DNA of 64,000 nt from Aspidapion aeneum (Eukaryota; Arthropoda; Insecta; Coleoptera; Brentidae): assembly GCA_963576565.1 (NCBI GenBank), contig OY755038.1, positions 207,983,013 through 208,047,012 of the forward strand, written 5' to 3'. The position numbers and the translations under genes are program-made. A model generated the notes under the pieces. That model ran no database searches. It saw nothing but the letters and a program-made list of their open reading frames with translations, and was not told the DNA's origin. Shown here piece after piece: positions 63,496-64,000 of the stretch; within the stretch, counting starts at the first letter, position 1; each line of letters begins with the position of its first letter.

Positions 63496-64000
63496 ATTTA
63501 TTAGAATTTATTTAGAAAAAAAGTATTTAAACATATGTATTTTTCTATTTTTGCTCCTAACGCAGCACATGTTTCTTTAATTATTAGTTCTTTATGTAAA
63601 TATTCAAAAAAATATTTATTTTAATTGCTGGGGAATGAAAAAGGCATACCTGCATGTGAAAGATATAGCATTTTCCAATATCTGTTACATACAGGGACAC
63701 TAAATTGCCTCTGCAAATTGGCTGGTTTTAATATAATATCCTTTATTGCCAGCAAACATTACAGAAGTACAAAATACACATTTTGATAACACAAAGCAAC
63801 ATCAAAAAAAGGTGACAGTCCCAGGATCCTTGAGTGTACAATTATATTATCTATGTAAAAATTGCAAAACATCCAATCCCTAGAATTAGCAACCTCACAC
63901 AAATAAATTCTGTACCATCAATTTTCATAAAAACATTTCTATTAAAATTAAAATTTTTGGTAAGTAAAAAATATAGATAAATCACAAAACACACTAAAAA

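Overview
This is a eukaryotic, A+T-rich, repeat-dominated window with one 200-base assembly gap. The transposon families point to an insect with a large genome: mariner, Tc1, pogo/Tigger, hAT, copia, an RTE-like LINE, a jockey-like LINE and tRNA-derived SINEs. The main host gene agrees. A beetle is plausible, but that is inference and not proven from sequence alone.

The central host gene is an ortholog of Hairless (H), the Notch-pathway co-repressor that binds Suppressor of Hairless. It lies on the minus strand across almost the whole window. I rebuilt it from splice sites and matching phases: a probable non-coding first exon (54557 to about 54990), a start codon at 36144, coding exons at 36018-36170, 24249-24404, 19223-19356, 16722-16873, 16236-16349, 14592-14831 and 6831/6835-7051, and a tiny last exon at 1679-1713. 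The predicted protein is about 392 residues. It carries the Su(H)-binding domain (GGRLKFFKDGKFILEL...), a Groucho-type motif (YSITSLL) split across two exons, and a C-terminal CtBP motif (PLNLSKH). The 11-codon last exon is in frame only if a weak donor, four bases downstream of a stronger one, is used.

A second small gene runs on the plus strand from 55451 to 62217 (three exons, about 91 residues, not recognised). It is head-to-head with Hairless, and the roughly 450-bp gap between them holds seven CACGTGA/CATGTGA boxes in one orientation. Its second intron (or a facultative exon) contains a young complete copia element (57271-61916) with near-identical LTRs, an AATAT target duplication, and a polyprotein broken by a self-derived inverted insertion and a frameshift.

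The Hairless introns are packed with fold-back DNA. From left to right: a mariner relic (1967-2800); a mariner-like element with roughly 375-bp inverted repeats (4966-6757); several palindromic elements (7764-8972, 10088-10542, 11005-12596, 12944-13339); a solo LTR (14991-15423); a THAP-domain element with symmetric flanks (about 16945-18775); SINEs (about 19440-20115 and 28517-28700); a jockey-like fragment (21296-21602); two neighbouring hAT-like elements whose arms are minisatellites (24950-25909 and 25998-27068); RTE-like fragments; a hAT element with a perfect 8-bp duplication (32335-33716); and a palindrome of about 1.2 kb (34557-35762). The first intron holds two adjoining 1.4-kb palindromes (38482-41310), a Tc1 element with IR/DR ends inside a Tigger relic (42310-43905), another RTE-like fragment, a palindromic-unit satellite (49995-51190) and further MITEs. 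Because these lie in a transcribed gene, they would appear as long hairpins in the Hairless pre-mRNA.
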